The notes below the pieces were generated by a model. That model was not told where the DNA came from and searched no databases. It worked only from the letters and a program-made list of their open reading frames with translations. 64,000 nucleotides of DNA from Lunularia cruciata (lineage: Eukaryota > Streptophyta > Marchantiopsida > Lunulariales > Lunulariaceae), in contig OX419762.1 of the NCBI GenBank assembly GCA_948567375.1, forward strand, positions 2,920,001 through 2,984,000, read 5' to 3'. The position numbers were made by a program, and so were the translations under genes. Below are positions 21,400-33,524 of the stretch, piece after piece; within the stretch, counting starts at the first letter, position 1, and the number at the start of each line of letters is the position of its first letter.

Positions 21400-22240
21400 A
21401 GGGAGATAAATTATCAATTACCTGCCCAAAGGAAAGAAAGATACCACAAAAGGATTAGTGGTTAGAAGATCTTGACTAAGGATACAAAGCTTAGCTTTGA
21501 GGAGAAAGATGGTCAACCAAGAGAACCTTTTGCAAGGAAACCCTTTGCCTTGGATGATTTTTGTCTTGGGAGGACCTTCAGCCAAAAGATTCATTTGGTG
21601 TAGAAGTCACTTGGCTTGAAGCATCACAAATATATATGGCATAAATAGATCAAGAACCATAATTAGTGACCATTCAATTGTACTAACCGCTCACATATGT
21701 GAGTAGTGCCCAAAAGGTGCAGTTACCAAAAGATTGCAACAGTTAGATCAACACAATAAACATCCCATTGGGGCTTGGAACCTTTTTACTTTTGCATAAC
21801 CCATCCAAGCAAGACCAACTATGCTTTCTTTACCCTTGACAAAAAGTTTTCCTCAAGTTTTCATTTCAAGAGAGAGTGTTTGAGAGAGGGAAATCATGAA
21901 GAATAAATGAGATAATGAATGATGAGAGTAGAGAAGGGAAAGGAAGCAGCTACCATAAATGCACCAAGAAATATGCATAGGGCTCAAGAGGTCATCATCA
22001 AATTCTCAAGATCTGTGTGGTAGACAAGAACTGATTTGCAGCAAGAAGCTCAAATTCTAGATGTGGAATTGAGAATTGAGTGATCATGCAATAATGCATG
22101 AAATTCAAGATAACCAAGCTCCAAAGCTAGTAAATGTGAGAAGAAACATCCTAGCCTGGATAGAAGAGCATTAGCAAAGTGTGTTGGGGCCTTGCAATTC
22201 ACTCCCAAGCGGCATAAGTCTAGATTATGTGTGGTCTTGA
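21400..22240 (+). other. Unassigned AT-rich stretch before a coiled-coil ORF
   Basis: No protein family, RNA gene or clear repeat boundary is visible. Near 21480-21620 there are runs of ttgcaaggaaaccctttgcc type that look like retrotransposon leader or LTR sequence. It could be the LTR and leader of the broken element that carries the ORF at 22247-24350. Confidence 0.25.
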
Positions 22241-22246
22241 CCTGAT

Positions 22247-24350
22247 TTGACCTTCAAGGCCAAGTTCAAAACCACATTTAGAGATAAGAAGTCAAACGAT
22301 GGTTGGTCTATTCCCAAAATTAAGGATAATATAAGGAGGATCTTAATTGAGTTAATCATGAAGTTGTTCAAATCCAAACAAATAACCTACATAAACAACA
22401 GCCAAGCAATTTTCTTTCAGTACCTATACCAAGGAGACCTTGTAAATTGGGCAGAAATTTAAAAGGTGAGGACAAGAACACTCATGAGAACAATGCACCA
22501 AGAAGGAGGAGTAACTCTAATATCTTCCTTTGTCATTTATTTCTATCTATGGATAGGTTTTTTTAACCCCAAAAGAGAAGAAGTACCCAAACCACTTCTT
22601 CCTTGAGTGATATTTTGACAAGCCTCAAAAAAGAGTGCTCATGGTACAAAAGTATGCAAAGGTGGATGTGGAGTTTGCCCACACAAGAAAGTACATGGAG
22701 GTAAAGGAAGCCTACAACACCTTGAGCTTTGAGAAACAAAGGGAGGAAGAGATTGCCATGGAGCCCATACTCCAAAAATGACACACTACCCTTGCAAGGC
22801 CAAAGGCAAAGGTCACCAAGAGGACAAGGAAAATCCTTATAGAGGAAGAAGAAGAAGTCCAAGAAGAAGGAGGTATGGGTCCATAGCCAGATCCTACACC
22901 ATAGCCAATGTGCAATCCTTCACCAGGATCATCATTTTGTCAAACAAAAGACGCAATCAAAGATCACAAAGGTGGAGAAGTATAATTCACCCTAACCCAA
23001 ACCCCTTCTTGAACAACCAACTTATTAAAGAAAGAATGAACACCCCACTCTTAGATTCTATGATCAAGAAAACAGACCTTCTAGCCCAAAGAAAAGTATG
23101 ATAAAGGGTTTAGGTATGACAAAATTCCCTTTGTTCCAAACCATACGAGAAGTGGAGCTGATGGAGGAAGGAGTCCTGAAGAGATGCTCAGCATGCAACA
23201 TGTGGGTTCTTGTCAAGACAAGGCAGATCTTAAGGCCAAAGGTGAACTTTGCGGGGAAGACAACAAGCATGACAAAGAGTCATCAAAGACAAAGGTACTA
23301 GCCTTGAAAAAATTGTATCCAAGCAGCAAGACCCAATTGTCTTTGTGGTGATTGAGAGAAAAGAGAGTGGACCCTTGGACTTGTTTAAGATAGCAAGAAG
23401 AGAAAGCTCAAGCAAGAAGGAGATTAGAAAATTTGTGGTAATGCCACTTTCTCAACTAGTGGTGTACAAGGTTGGCCCGGGTCTTGAATTAATGGAGCAA
23501 CTTTTTCTATCTACATAGAGTCTAATAGGGAAATCACATACTATGTAACCCTCATCAGATATCTTCACCAAGTAGTGCAAGGAGTAAATGAAGAGAAGAT
23601 GAATGCAAGGAATGAATTGCAAGAAGTTCATGTCCATCATTTGGAGATGGGCAAACAAAGCAATGACTTGGTACAAGAGGTGACCAAACTCAAAGAAGTA
23701 ATTCAGGCCCTAGAGAAGGAGATTGTGAAAGCAAGGAAAATGAGGGAAAAGATGTCTAACTTAAAGGAGGAAGAAGCATATCAATGGCTTAAGGTGGAAG
23801 AATAGATAAAAGCCCAAGAGGAAGAAATTGATGTGCTTAATAGAGAAGTAGAGAAGGTATGTGTCTCCTTCATGGTAGCAGAAGTTCACCATCAAGAGGA
23901 GCTATGAGTAACTAACATCCAAGCATAGAAACTCATGTAGAACCTAAAGCAAAAGGAGGATGAATGCAAGAAGCATAAGGCAACCATTTGTGAAGAAGTT
24001 GTGGTTGAGTTGGAAGAACAACAAAACCAATTCAATTTGGAGAAGAAATATTTTTTGGCAAGGATGTAGATGGTGCAAGACCATTTGGAGGAGATCACAA
24101 AGAAGGTAGTAGAAGTATCCATATAGAAGTTGAAGGCTCAAGATTCCAAAATTAAAGCGCATGCCCTAATCACAAAGAGCTACTCATATGAGCAATTGCT
24201 GAAATTAGACAATAAACTACTTGAACACACTTTAAAAACATTTGAAGATGCCATGAAAACACTATTGGCAGAAATCATAAGATATCAAGAATGGATAGAT
24301 TTATTGATTAAGATCTATAGAGGCAAAATTAGTTCATATAGAAAATTTTA
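22247..24350 (+). pseudogene. Broken coiled-coil ORF related to the unit B/E protein
   Basis: The open stretch at 22247-22459 contains IRRILIELIMKLFKSKQITY and then AIFFQYLYQGDLVNWAE; unit B has MRRAIIVAMMAIFKSEQTTY and AVFFHKMFVGESIN at the equivalent place, so the two are related. Downstream, 23575-23805 (VTKLKEVIQALEKEIVKARK) and 24130-24351 are strong coiled-coil candidates, and 23098-23301 contains a CSACNMWV motif. This copy is on the plus strand and lacks the TGTG...CACA ends of units B and E, so it may be the internal region of a different element that shares the gene. Confidence 0.45.
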
Positions 24351-24359
24351 GGAAGAAGA

Positions 24360-25550
24360 TGATTTCCAGCCCAAGGGAAATAGGCAGAAGTTTGTTAAGT
24401 ATAGAACACACCCTTTGCCTAAAATTCTCTTTGGCCTCAAATGATAACTTCATTTAGATATATATCTTTGCCCAAAAAGACTTTTCAATTTAGGACTAAT
24501 TTTCTAACCAATGATTGTAGGAAGGTACTTACTTGTAAAGTAAACAACAAGTAGTTATGATAGGTAGTGGTTGCACAATCAGTTTTTAATTGCACTTAAG
24601 ATAAGATTAATAGGTAGGATTAGTGATAAGTGGAGTAGGTGTAATTAGAAGATTTCTAACATGCTTAGCAATTGATCATCTTCATCTCAAGAGTACAAAA
24701 CTATATGTGGGTTGCAAAGCTTTTGTGGACATAGTTTTATAGAAGCTATGTCCACTTCTTTCATAATCAAAGTATTTAGCTTAAGGATTATCTTTAAGTC
24801 TTTGAGTTGGATTGTTTTGCTTACATCTTTGATTGCATACTTGGTCAAGTAGAGATGAGGAATCCTGCAGTAAGAGTTTGTGTTTGAGTACTTGCTTATG
24901 AAATTTCGCACTAAATTAAGGAAGTGACCCTTGACATTCAGCAAAAATGATTGCTTGGTACTTAGGCATGAATTTTGCACATCATCAAAGAAGTTACCCT
25001 TGATATTCTAAATGAGTGAGTCAATATGAGGAATGGTTTTGGGAATGATGGAGCATTGAGAGTACCATAGAATAGAAAAGCCAGGTAAAAAATTGATTTT
25101 GGACTTTGTTGGAATTGCATTTTCTAGGAAGAGATGCATGCAATCAATGACAACGTGAAGGTAAACAAACCCTTGTCCTGAAAACAAACCTTTGGCTTGA
25201 AAACTGACCTTTGGGTTACCTTTGAAATATCCATCCAAGAAGGGACTAGCCATAGGGTAAAAGAGGCTTTTAGGAAGACGAGGCATTTGGCGCAAAGTGT
25301 ACCACCATTGTCAAGGGCATGTTAGATTAGATCTTTTGTTGGAGTGGTCATTGATTCCTCTTTTCTATTGGACGTCACCATGGGTATCCCTACCCTCTTT
25401 TGGGAGTGGTTTCTGTCCAAGAGGTTAAATAGGCAAGAATAGGAAACTAATGATATTGTGACACTTGATCTTCATTTCTAGTCAATTCCATCCTATATCC
25501 TTGTAGGAACAACTTGTTCTTACCTTTTATACTATTCATATGTTGGCAAT
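24360..25550. other. Unassigned stretch
   Basis: Minus-strand open stretches of 95-97 codons at 24687-24980 and 25008-25295 match no family I know. The latter contains GLFSGQGFVYLHVVIDCMHL. The sequence has the same codon-decay look as the coiled-coil ORF neighbourhood and is probably part of the same broken element. Confidence 0.2.
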
Positions 25551-25554
25551 GGGT

Positions 25555-25981
25555 TATCACAAGACTAAGAAGAGAAATAGGAGAATAAAAGACCATGTTA
25601 GAATTTTCAAATATGGAAAATTCCAAATGCCTAGTATGAGCTTTGGCTTTGGTATTTATAGGGAAGCTAAGTTCAAGACTCCCAAGAAGCTTCCAAGGAA
25701 GGCTTCTTCTATAAGCAATCTTTCTAAGAGTGCAAGCTAAGCTTACCATCTACTTTGCATACAAGCTAAGCTACTTGTTTATTTAGTGTACACATTGCTC
25801 CATCTTTGGGAAGTTCACAGAAGCTTCTTGGATTCCTTCTATAACATTCTACCAAGAAGCTTCTTATATAATTTTAGAAAATTCTTAGAATTCCTAGATG
25901 TATTCAAGTTCTACCTTTATTTTACTATATTTAACTTGTTATACAAACTCATTAGCTTTTGCTAACTCAACATTATTACAT
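25555..25981 (-). repeat. Solo LTR4, diverged
   Basis: The start has decayed to TATCACAAGAC; it ends CATTATTACA, about 427 bp. The TATA box (tatttata at 25653-25660, minus-strand sense) and the conserved atgcctagtatgagctttgg are preserved. GAAGCTTC-like motifs remain at about 25680-25870. No primer-binding site lies beside it, so it is a solo LTR or a fragment. Confidence 0.7.
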
Positions 25982-26174
25982 ATTCCCCTACTATTATTTG
26001 GTGATATTCTTGTCACCATGGAGTCCTCAAACTCTTGTATGGCCATTTGAGCATTTTGGAGATGAGAAAGAGGTTCCCATATGGCATTATGAAAAATATA
26101 TCTTTTCTAAAGGATCATATATTCAATGTTTTGGTGGTGGCCATGTTGGATATCTCTCCATGCAATAATATGAT
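25982..26174. other. Short unassigned spacer between two LTRs
   Basis: This 190-base stretch between a solo LTR4 and the truncated LTR5 shows no match I can place. Confidence 0.2.
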
Positions 26175-26503
26175 GGATAGTGCACATGTGGATGGATATT
26201 CCTTTATACTTTTTGACTTTACTTGACTTTTAGCCTAGTAACTTGAGTTACCATAGTAAATAGTAACTTTTGTGCATAACTATTTCACAAGTACATAGAC
26301 AAGGGGCAAGGAGGTACTCATCATCCTTTCACTTGCAACTATCTCTCTCTCATTGAGTTCTCTAGTGAGCAATGTCTTGAGTCTTGGAGTGTTAACCTTG
26401 GAGGAGTATGATGGAATTGGGGTTCTTTGCCTTCTTAGTCCAAGGTGTGCTACCATAATAGCCATCAGAGGTTCATTGTGAGTGAGAGATAAGCTAGTTC
26501 ACA
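26175..26503 (+). repeat. Truncated 5' LTR of element 3 (LTR5 family)
   Basis: Aligns with the complement of the inner part of the LTR5 copies at 51323-52014 and 60816-61504, from the ggatattcctttatactttttgac region to the LTR end (ctagttcaca). The first half of the LTR is missing. Confidence 0.7.
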
Positions 26504-26507
26504 TTTT

Positions 26508-26526
26508 TGGTTCCGTTGCCAAGACC
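26508..26526 (+). promoter_or_regulatory. Primer-binding site of element 3, aspartate-tRNA-like
   Basis: TGGTTCCGTTGCCAAGACC starts four bases inside the LTR end. It resembles the TGGCGCCGTTGCCGGGGA site used by Athila/Tat-type elements, which pairs with aspartate tRNA, but differs at the 4th and 5th bases. Element 4 has a related site, with further changes. Confidence 0.55.
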
Positions 26527-27343
26527 TCTCTAGAAGTTAAGATAATGTTTCACATAGAATTTTATATTAGACAAAAGGAGGCTATGAGAGCTCACTTGGA
26601 GAGAACTTTAGGAGAAGAGAGAGGGATGAACTTATATTAGAGAACCAAAACCCATTTGTATACCTTGTTGTTCATTATGATGTCTTTGAGGGGATTTTGT
26701 ATATCTTGTACACATGAGAGGATTTGGAGAGATTGTGTGAGGTGAATTGCAGATTTTGGGGATTATGGTGATTTTGGGCAAATTTTCAAGTTTGAGATTT
26801 GGCCTTGAAAGTCCTACACATGATATTTTAGGTTGTCTTTCATTTAGCACACTTGAAATTATTTTGAGCTAAGCACATTGAGCTAGAATTTTTGAAAGTT
26901 GATAGGGCAACTCTATGCTCTCTAGAAAATTGTACAAAAACTACCATTATTTCAATTTTTAGCAATTTTTCTAAAACTTTTCAAGAAAATTCATTGCATT
27001 GTATCCTACCTTTTGGCAGAGAAATTGGAGAGAAATTGTTCTTGCACACAGAGTTATGAGTTTTTAAGGCGAAGGGGTGGTTTTCATTTTAAATCTGAAA
27101 TATGTGTGCTGAATAGAAAGGTGCTTAGGCCAAATGGTACAATGAAAAGATCTAAAATTTTGTAGGGAGGGATGCCCTAGAGTTGTGATCAAGTGTGAAA
27201 ATGTTTAGAGGATTTTGAGAAATCATTTGAGATATTTGAGTGACATTGGGAAGAAGGGTCAATTTTGTAGAGTTGAGATCTCATGCATGAGGAGTGTGAG
27301 AGCAACAAAAATATATTTGAATGTTTAGACTCATCTTGTGAAC

Positions 27344-27815
27344 AAGGAGGGTCACCAAGAGTGAAAATTGAGGCTTTGTAAGGTTCCCCAAGGGTTTGAG
27401 GTGATTCTAAGGGTGGATTTGAGGAATTTTTTAGAGAATTTTAGAATAGAATTTTAAGAGAGTGTTGAGAGGATCCAAAAACCTACACCACTTGGAGGAA
27501 AGAGTGAGTCTAAGTGCTTTCTGTGTGGAGAGAAGGGACATAAGGCAAGTTCATATCCATTGATCTTTGAGAACAAGAGATTGAGGGAAAGGAGAGGATT
27601 ACTTGACTTAGGTTTGCATGTTGGACCTTCTCACCAAGATTGGGAAGGAGAAGATCTAAGACCAAGGAGTTATGTGAGGTTTTTGGAGTGGAAGGACTTC
27701 CAAAAGGACATGAGTGTAGTGCAGTAAAAGCAGTTTTGTAGACTTTGGTGAAGGATCTTGGACAAAGTCTTAATATGACTACAAAAATACTACCACTTTC
27801 ATAAGCTAGTTCTCA
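27344..27815 (+). pseudogene. Pre-gag ORF of element 3 (broken)
   Basis: Counterpart of the intact ORF at 59482-59955 in element 4. The frame is broken by stops, but the zinc-knuckle region is readable near 27514-27560 (CFLCGEKGHKASS, then the final Cys changed to a Tyr-like codon). This supports the ORF being an old, regular part of the family. Confidence 0.55.
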
Positions 27816-28051
27816 AGATTAGTGATGGAAAAAATCTTTCAACTTATGGATAAACTATCCATGAGGGCTTGATTAATATGCACTCTAGGATTTGATATTG
27901 CTATAGAGCTCTTGGAGCAACTTGAAACTTAGACTTTGTGTTCCCTAGGATGGATTACTCTCAAATGGTGTTAGTCATGTACATACTCTATTAGTTATAG
28001 TGAGAGAAAAGAAAAGAAATTTAGAGAAAAGAAAGATAATGAGGGGTTAAG

Positions 28052-29210
28052 ATGGGGAAACTTCTGGTTTTCTTTGGCAAGGATGGAGAAGATGTGGAGG
28101 CCTTTGTGAGAGACTTCAAGAGAGCTTGCATAGGAAAAAATGAGAGGAGGAAGAATGAATAGGCCTCATTATTACCAGATTTCTTTGAGGATGTAGCACT
28201 TACATGGTATGAGTCAGAATACCAAAAGAGAGAGAAGAGAGATGGGCAAGAAGATTCTTGGGAGAGTTTAGATTTAGCACTCATTGAGAACTTTCTTCTA
28301 GATGAGAGTTATGAGAGATTGATGAGTGAGGTTATCTTGCTCAAGCAAGGAGATGGAGAGAAAGTGAGAGTCTATGTGGAAAGAGTGGAGAAGTTAGAGT
28401 CCAGATTTCACATAATGTTGAGGAAGGGTGGGGATGATGTAAAGACTACTATGATTGGCATAGGGGCCATGCTCACCAAGAATTTTGTGGGAGTGTTGAG
28501 ACCATAGATTAGAAGTAAGGTGAGATATGAGAAACCTTCTTCCAATGTTGAAGCTATCAAGATTGCAATTTGTATGGAGGAGAGTTTGGAAGGAGATGAG
28601 AGTGATTTGGTGGTGAAGGAGGTTGTGCATCCTCCTCAAGGCTACAAGTATGGTAGAATTTCTGATACTTTGGTGGCAAGGGTTGCACCACAATAGTAGT
28701 TTCTCTAGTTCTTGCACCTCCACCAAAAGATCCACTTCAAACCACACAAAACAACTTGCAGATCTCAAGATCAATGTGGTGCAACTATGGGAGAAGAGAA
28801 AGGTGGAGAGAAAGGGCCTAGGAGTTATAGAAATTATCCATATAGAGGATGCCAACTAGCCAACAATTTCAATGATAAAAATTGTTTCGGTTGTGGAGGA
28901 AGAAGCCATATCCCAAAATAATTGCCCAAATTTCACTTATCATGGAGGAAGGGGTTATGAGGGAGCCAATAGAGGGAAAGAGAGAGAGGTAGTGAAACCC
29001 AAGTGGCTCCTAATCCAAAAAAGATAAGGTAATTACATCTATAGATGTGTTTGAGAGCAAGTATGAGAAGGGACTATGAGAACTATGAGAAGTGCTCAAA
29101 CTCCAAGGGTTTTAATTTGGAGCTTTTGTCACAAGAGAAGAAGAGAGCTCAAAGAAGAGAATTCACTTTACAGAGGATGTTCACTCTTCTCAAGGATACT
29201 CCTAGCAAGG
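28052..29210 (+). pseudogene. Element 3 gag
   Basis: Starts MGKLLVFFGKDGEDVEAFVR, the same as the element 4 gag at 59245. The capsid part follows (NFLLDESYERLMSEV at 28290-28340) and a CCHC-type knuckle (CFGCGGRSH) near 28886-28912. In-frame stops are present near 28158 and 28504. It would have formed the particle shell; this copy is dead. Confidence 0.75.
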
Positions 29211-29214
29211 ATAC

Positions 29215-30350
29215 TCTTATGTCTACAAGGAGCACTTGCACCTCAAAACCATCAACAACAAAAACTCCAAGGAAGAAGTTGGAGATGGAGGATTTCTTGA
29301 TTTCAAAGCAACAATGGAACTACAATGTATTGGAGCATGTTGGTAGTCACAAGGCTAACATCATAGTGGGACAATTGATTGCTTTGAACCCTACCTTGAG
29401 AAAGGAGCTTAGAGGTGGTTTGAGTTCTACAAGCAGCAAGAGGAATACAAAGGAAAAAGCTCTAGTATCAATGGGGGTGGTGGATGCCAAGCCAGCACCA
29501 TGAGAGGTTTGTGAATATGCATCCAAGATTGATGTGAGAGTGAATGGTCACAACATCAAGGATGCATTGGTTGATGGAGGATCAACAGTAAAATGCCATG
29601 TAAGAAAGGTTGATGATGAAGTTGGGTATGATACCTTCTAGAGCTTCAACATTTGTGGTGAGCATGGCAAACAAGCAACAAGTTTGACCAATAAGGATGA
29701 TGGATAAGGTGGTAGCTTCAATTATGGGAGTTCAAAATCTCATGACATTTGAAGTCTTGAAGGATTCAAGCTATGACTTACTTCTTGGGAGGCCATGGTT
29801 GAGAGCAACACACACAATTGATTGATGGCACAAAGGGTACTTAAGGATTAGGCCATCAAACCATAGAGTCATAGTTCCTATGACAAACACCACCAACACT
29901 TCACATTTAGATACACCATCTTTTGAGTATTGGGAATCAAATTTAGAAGAAAGAGGTTCAAGTGTGGACACAAGCATGGAAGAGGAGATTTCCACAAAAG
30001 AGGATGAATCTAAATCTAATTTAGATATGTATCCCTTGTGTGCTATATATTTTTCACCTAAGCCAAAGGTTTTGAAGGACCTAGATAAATCACCATTGAC
30101 ACTTGAGGAGATAGAGAGGAGGTTATCTACCCTCAAGTATGGTCCAAATGTGACCAAGGAGGAGAAGGTAAGATTTGAGGAGATTTTTTGCAAGTTCATC
30201 TATGTGTTTGCTTTCACTTATAAGGATCTAAAAGAAGTCACCATGGAGGAGCACAAGATAGAGGTGGAGTCACATGCAAGACCAATCTGCCAAAAGCAAC
30301 ATTGCATTACCTCCCCTCCTCCCAATAGCTTTGGTTGTGAAGGAGGAGAT
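29215..30350 (+). pseudogene. Element 3 protease and acidic linker
   Basis: Matches element 4 at 57042-58100. The protease core region (VNGHNIKDALVDGG near 29540-29580) is readable, with a frameshift directly after it. The following segment (RPWLRATHTIDRWHKGY type, near 29790-29840) and an acidic linker (29880-30353, SVDTSMEEEISTKEDESKSN) precede reverse transcriptase, as in element 4. Confidence 0.7.
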
Positions 30351-31252
30351 TGATAAGATCAAGGAGGTTAGATTTATCTTCGAGGTGGAGAATTCAGAAT
30401 GGGTGTCTCTAATTATCATTGTGAAGAAAAAGGATGGCAAGCTTTGGGCATATGTGAATTAGAAGAAGCTCAATGTTGTTACCAAGAAGGACTACTACCC
30501 TTTACCACTCATTGATGAGATCTTGGAGGAGGCTTTAGGTCATGAGAGGTATAGTTTTGGAGATGGTTATAGTGGATATAGCCAAATCAAGATTGCACCA
30601 AAGCATCAACAACTCACTACATTCACCACACCTTGGGGAACTTATGCTTTCAAGGTCATGCCTTTTGGGCTTTGCAATGCTCCAGCTAAATTCTAATAGT
30701 TCATGAACAAGGTGTTTAAACCTTTCATTGGGAAATTTGTGAGAGATTTCATTGATGACTTTTGTGTCTATGGGAACAAGGAGGAGCACTTTGAGCACCT
30801 AATCAAGGTCTTGCAACACTTGGATGAGGCAAATGCATCACTCAACCCAAAGAAATGCACTTTTAGATGTGAAGAAGTTCTACTTTTAGGGCACATCATA
30901 TCCAAGGATGGTATAGCAATTGATTTTAAGAAGGTGAGGAAAATCTCATACCTTTCATTCCCTTCAAGCTTAACAAAGTTACGCCAATACTTGGGGATGG
31001 TTGGGTACTATAGGAGGTTAATCTCTCATTTTCCAACAAGGCTTATGCATTGGCCATCTATATGAAGAAGGTTGTAGATTATATGGTGATTTTGGAAGAC
31101 AAGGAAGCTCTCAAAGCTTTTGAGGAGCTCAAGCAATCCCTTGTTGTGGCTCCAATTCTTGCTAAACCTGATTGGAGTAAGCCTTTCAATCTCTACATTG
31201 ATGCTTCTAATGTAGCTATAGGATGCACTCTTAGTCAATTAGACCAAGATGG
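30330..31252 (+). pseudogene. Element 3 reverse transcriptase and start of RNase H
   Basis: Contains the thumb and palm landmarks MPFGLCNAPA (30658) and DFIDDFCVYGNKEEHF (near 30747), so the double aspartate of the active site is present. RNase H begins with LYIDASNVAIGCTLSQLDQD and is cut off by the TG of LTR1 at 31253. In-frame stops occur upstream (an asparagine-stop-lysine at about 30462) and after PAKF near 30695. Confidence 0.75.
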
Positions 31253-31991
31253 TGTAATACTCTAAGGATACACCATGAGAAACACACAATTTCACACTCA
31301 AACCTATGATGCCCCAAAGGAACACCTTCTCTTTATTATATAAATAAAGAGGATCTCCTCCAAGGAAGCTCCACCATAGGATAAGGCACATAGATAGGTG
31401 ACATGTTAGAAAGCTCCACCCTTGGATTACTTACTTGGATGGGTGACATGTCGGTTTTGGTCCTTTCTGGTTGGTCAAACAAGCTTTGACTAGAGAGAAT
31501 CTTCTAGGGAATTTTCCTATAGGAATCTCAGAATCATGTGGGTGAGGTATCATTGGAAAGCTCTCAATGAGATAAAAAAGGGGAGGGAAGGCCAGCTTTT
31601 CATCCAATGGGAAGGGGGAAAATCCTGCACATTTTTGAGACTTAATTCACTTGTTTAGGCCTCTGAAATTGCCTTCAAAGATTTGAGACATATTTTGGTT
31701 CCTACTATATTAGTAGAAGTCCCCTTTTGGTGATAGTATTTTTTGATCTATTTAGTCCATCATGTGTAACATCCTTCCAAATATTATCAAACCAATTCTC
31801 ACCTTTAAATCATATGTCTAGCTATTGGTTCTAAGGTTTTCAAGTCTGTTTCAATTTTTGCCTTATTAATATAAGTAATCTTTTGGCAATACTTCTATCT
31901 GATCTAATTTGATCATCATGTATAACATCACTCCAGATGTTACCAAACCAAATTTCACATCTAGATCATATGGCTAGCTCTTGGTATTACA
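31253..31991 (-). repeat. 3' LTR of element 2 (LTR1), enlarged by an internal duplication
   Basis: TGTAATAC to GGTATTACA, 739 bp, against 574 bp for the intact LTR1 at 20509. The extra length is a tandem duplication of about 165 bp: the block ending tctagctattgg near 31826 is repeated, diverged, up to 31990. A minus-strand polypurine tract (AAAAGGAGAGAGGTT) lies just inside it, at about 31992-32008. Confidence 0.8.
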
Positions 31992-32121
31992 AACCTCTCT
32001 CCTTTTAAGATGCAATGTCCTCATTGTGCAGTTGTTGCTCAAATGCTTGCACCAACATTGGTGCATGTGTCAAATTGGCAGCGGGCTCCCAATTTGCTTC
32101 ATAGAGGGGGTAACCTTTCCA

Positions 32122-32463
32122 CTATACCAGATAGTCCACCCGCGGATAGTGTGTACCACAGATGAATTTTTGGAGAATACGCTCCACTTCATATTCCTTT
32201 GTGCCATCAATGAGTGTCAGACAAGGTTGAATGTCTTGTGTGGAATGACACTGGCCCAAGCAGGGAGCATATCTGCATAGAAGGGAAGCATGGAACATTG
32301 GATGAATCTTCATGTGTGGTGGTAGCTTGAGGTGATAGGCCACAACGCCGGCTCGATGAAGAATAGAAAAAGGTCCAATAAAATGAGGTCTGAGCTTACG
32401 AGATCCAACTAATGTGAGGTTGGTTGTCAATAGCCACACCTGATCCCTAATGTTGAACTCCAT
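32122..32463 (-). pseudogene. Element 2 integrase end with GPY/F module and chromodomain
   Basis: An open minus-strand stretch of 113 codons. Residues 21-40 read GSRKLRPHFIGPFSILHRAG, the GPY/F module of Ty3/gypsy integrases; residues about 86-113 contain EYEVERILQKF followed by a Val-Asp-Tyr-Leu-Val segment, the start of a chromodomain. This domain defines chromoviruses and is thought to bind modified histone H3 and direct insertion into heterochromatin. The aromatic residues of the rest of the domain lie across the frame end. Confidence 0.8.
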
Positions 32464-32541
32464 GTGCCTACGGTGTGCATCAACATACTACTTCTATTGA
32501 TTTTGTGCAATTTGTAATCTGTGCTTGGCGCTCTCCATACC

Positions 32542-33500
32542 TTATTGGATTTTAGAAACAAATGTGTTGATTGCATTGACCTTGGTATCCACCGAACTGA
32601 TCTTCATCAAGCTAGAAGGTGTGAAGGGATGGTCATCATACATGAGGGAGAATGAAGTGACATGGGTAGATGTTTTCACTGAATTGTTGTAAGCAAATTC
32701 CACCAATGAGAGTAGGGTGTCCCGCCTCTCTTGCTCCTCTAAGGTGAAGTTGCATAACATGTCTTCAATAGTGCAATTAGCCCACTCTATTTGTCCATCT
32801 ATTTGTGGGTGGTAAGTTGTGGACATGGCCAACTTGGTTTTGAAGAAACCAAAGAGTGTTCACCAAAAATTTTTGGTGAATTGAGTGCCTCTATTGGTGA
32901 TGAGTACCCAAGACAAGCCATGGTGAGAGAAGTTGCATCTAAGTATAATTGAATTAGTTGTGGAGCGGTCACATCCTTGGTGGTAAGGCATACATGAATC
33001 ATTTTGTTGAGCTGGTTCACAAAGACCATGATGGAGTCAAACCCTGAGGTGGTCTTGGGTAATTCACAAATGAGATCCATACTCACCTGTTCCCAACATT
33101 GTGTAGGAGTGGGGAGAGGTTGAGGGAGCCCTACAAGAGCTTGATTAGAAGCTTTGTTTTGTTGATAGAGTAGGTAGTTGCACACATAGTCCATCATGTT
33201 GTTGCTCATCTTGGGCCAATAGTAATGGCTCCGGACTGCATCCAAGGTCTTGTCCACTTTGACATGACCTGGGACATTTAGGATCCATAATCTGCCATCA
33301 CAAAAGGTGAGTCCTTGGGTGTTGGTGATGCCTTTGGATGATTGCACTCCTACAATATGTGGATTAGTTTTTGTAGCAGCCAGAATCTTTGGCCAGAATT
33401 TAAGGTTAATCTTAACCTCTACCACCAAGTTGTTTGCCATTGGCATGCGGGTGAATGCATCTGCAATTTGCTTCTTACTTTCCATGTAGGTGATTGTCAT
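32542..33500 (-). pseudogene. Element 2 integrase core and zinc-binding domain
   Basis: The 233-codon stretch at 32799-33500 includes the zinc-binding region (GHVKVDKTLDAVRSHYYWPK, then YVCNYLLYQQNKAS, in which the second cysteine is replaced by Tyr) and the first catalytic region (SMDLICELPKTTSGFDSIMV). 32542-32832 carries the last catalytic region (YHPQIDGQIEWANCTIEDML), with the glutamate kept. A frameshift separates the two. The enzyme would insert cDNA into the genome; the lost cysteine and the frameshift make this copy inactive. Confidence 0.8.
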
Positions 33501-33524
33501 GTTGAAGTGTTGTTGCCACTCTTG

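Larger units (their letters stand above)
26175..31252 (+). mobile_element. Element 3: Ty3/gypsy retrotransposon, truncated at both ends
   Basis: A plus-strand element of the same family as element 4 (51323-61504). It has the last part of an LTR5 (26175-26503), a primer-binding site (26508-26526), a pre-gag ORF remnant, gag (from 28052), protease, reverse transcriptase and the start of RNase H. It stops at 31252, where element 2 is inserted. The rest of RNase H and integrase is not found on the other side of element 2, so the locus was also rearranged. Stops and frameshifts are more frequent than in element 4, so this copy is older. Confidence 0.8.
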
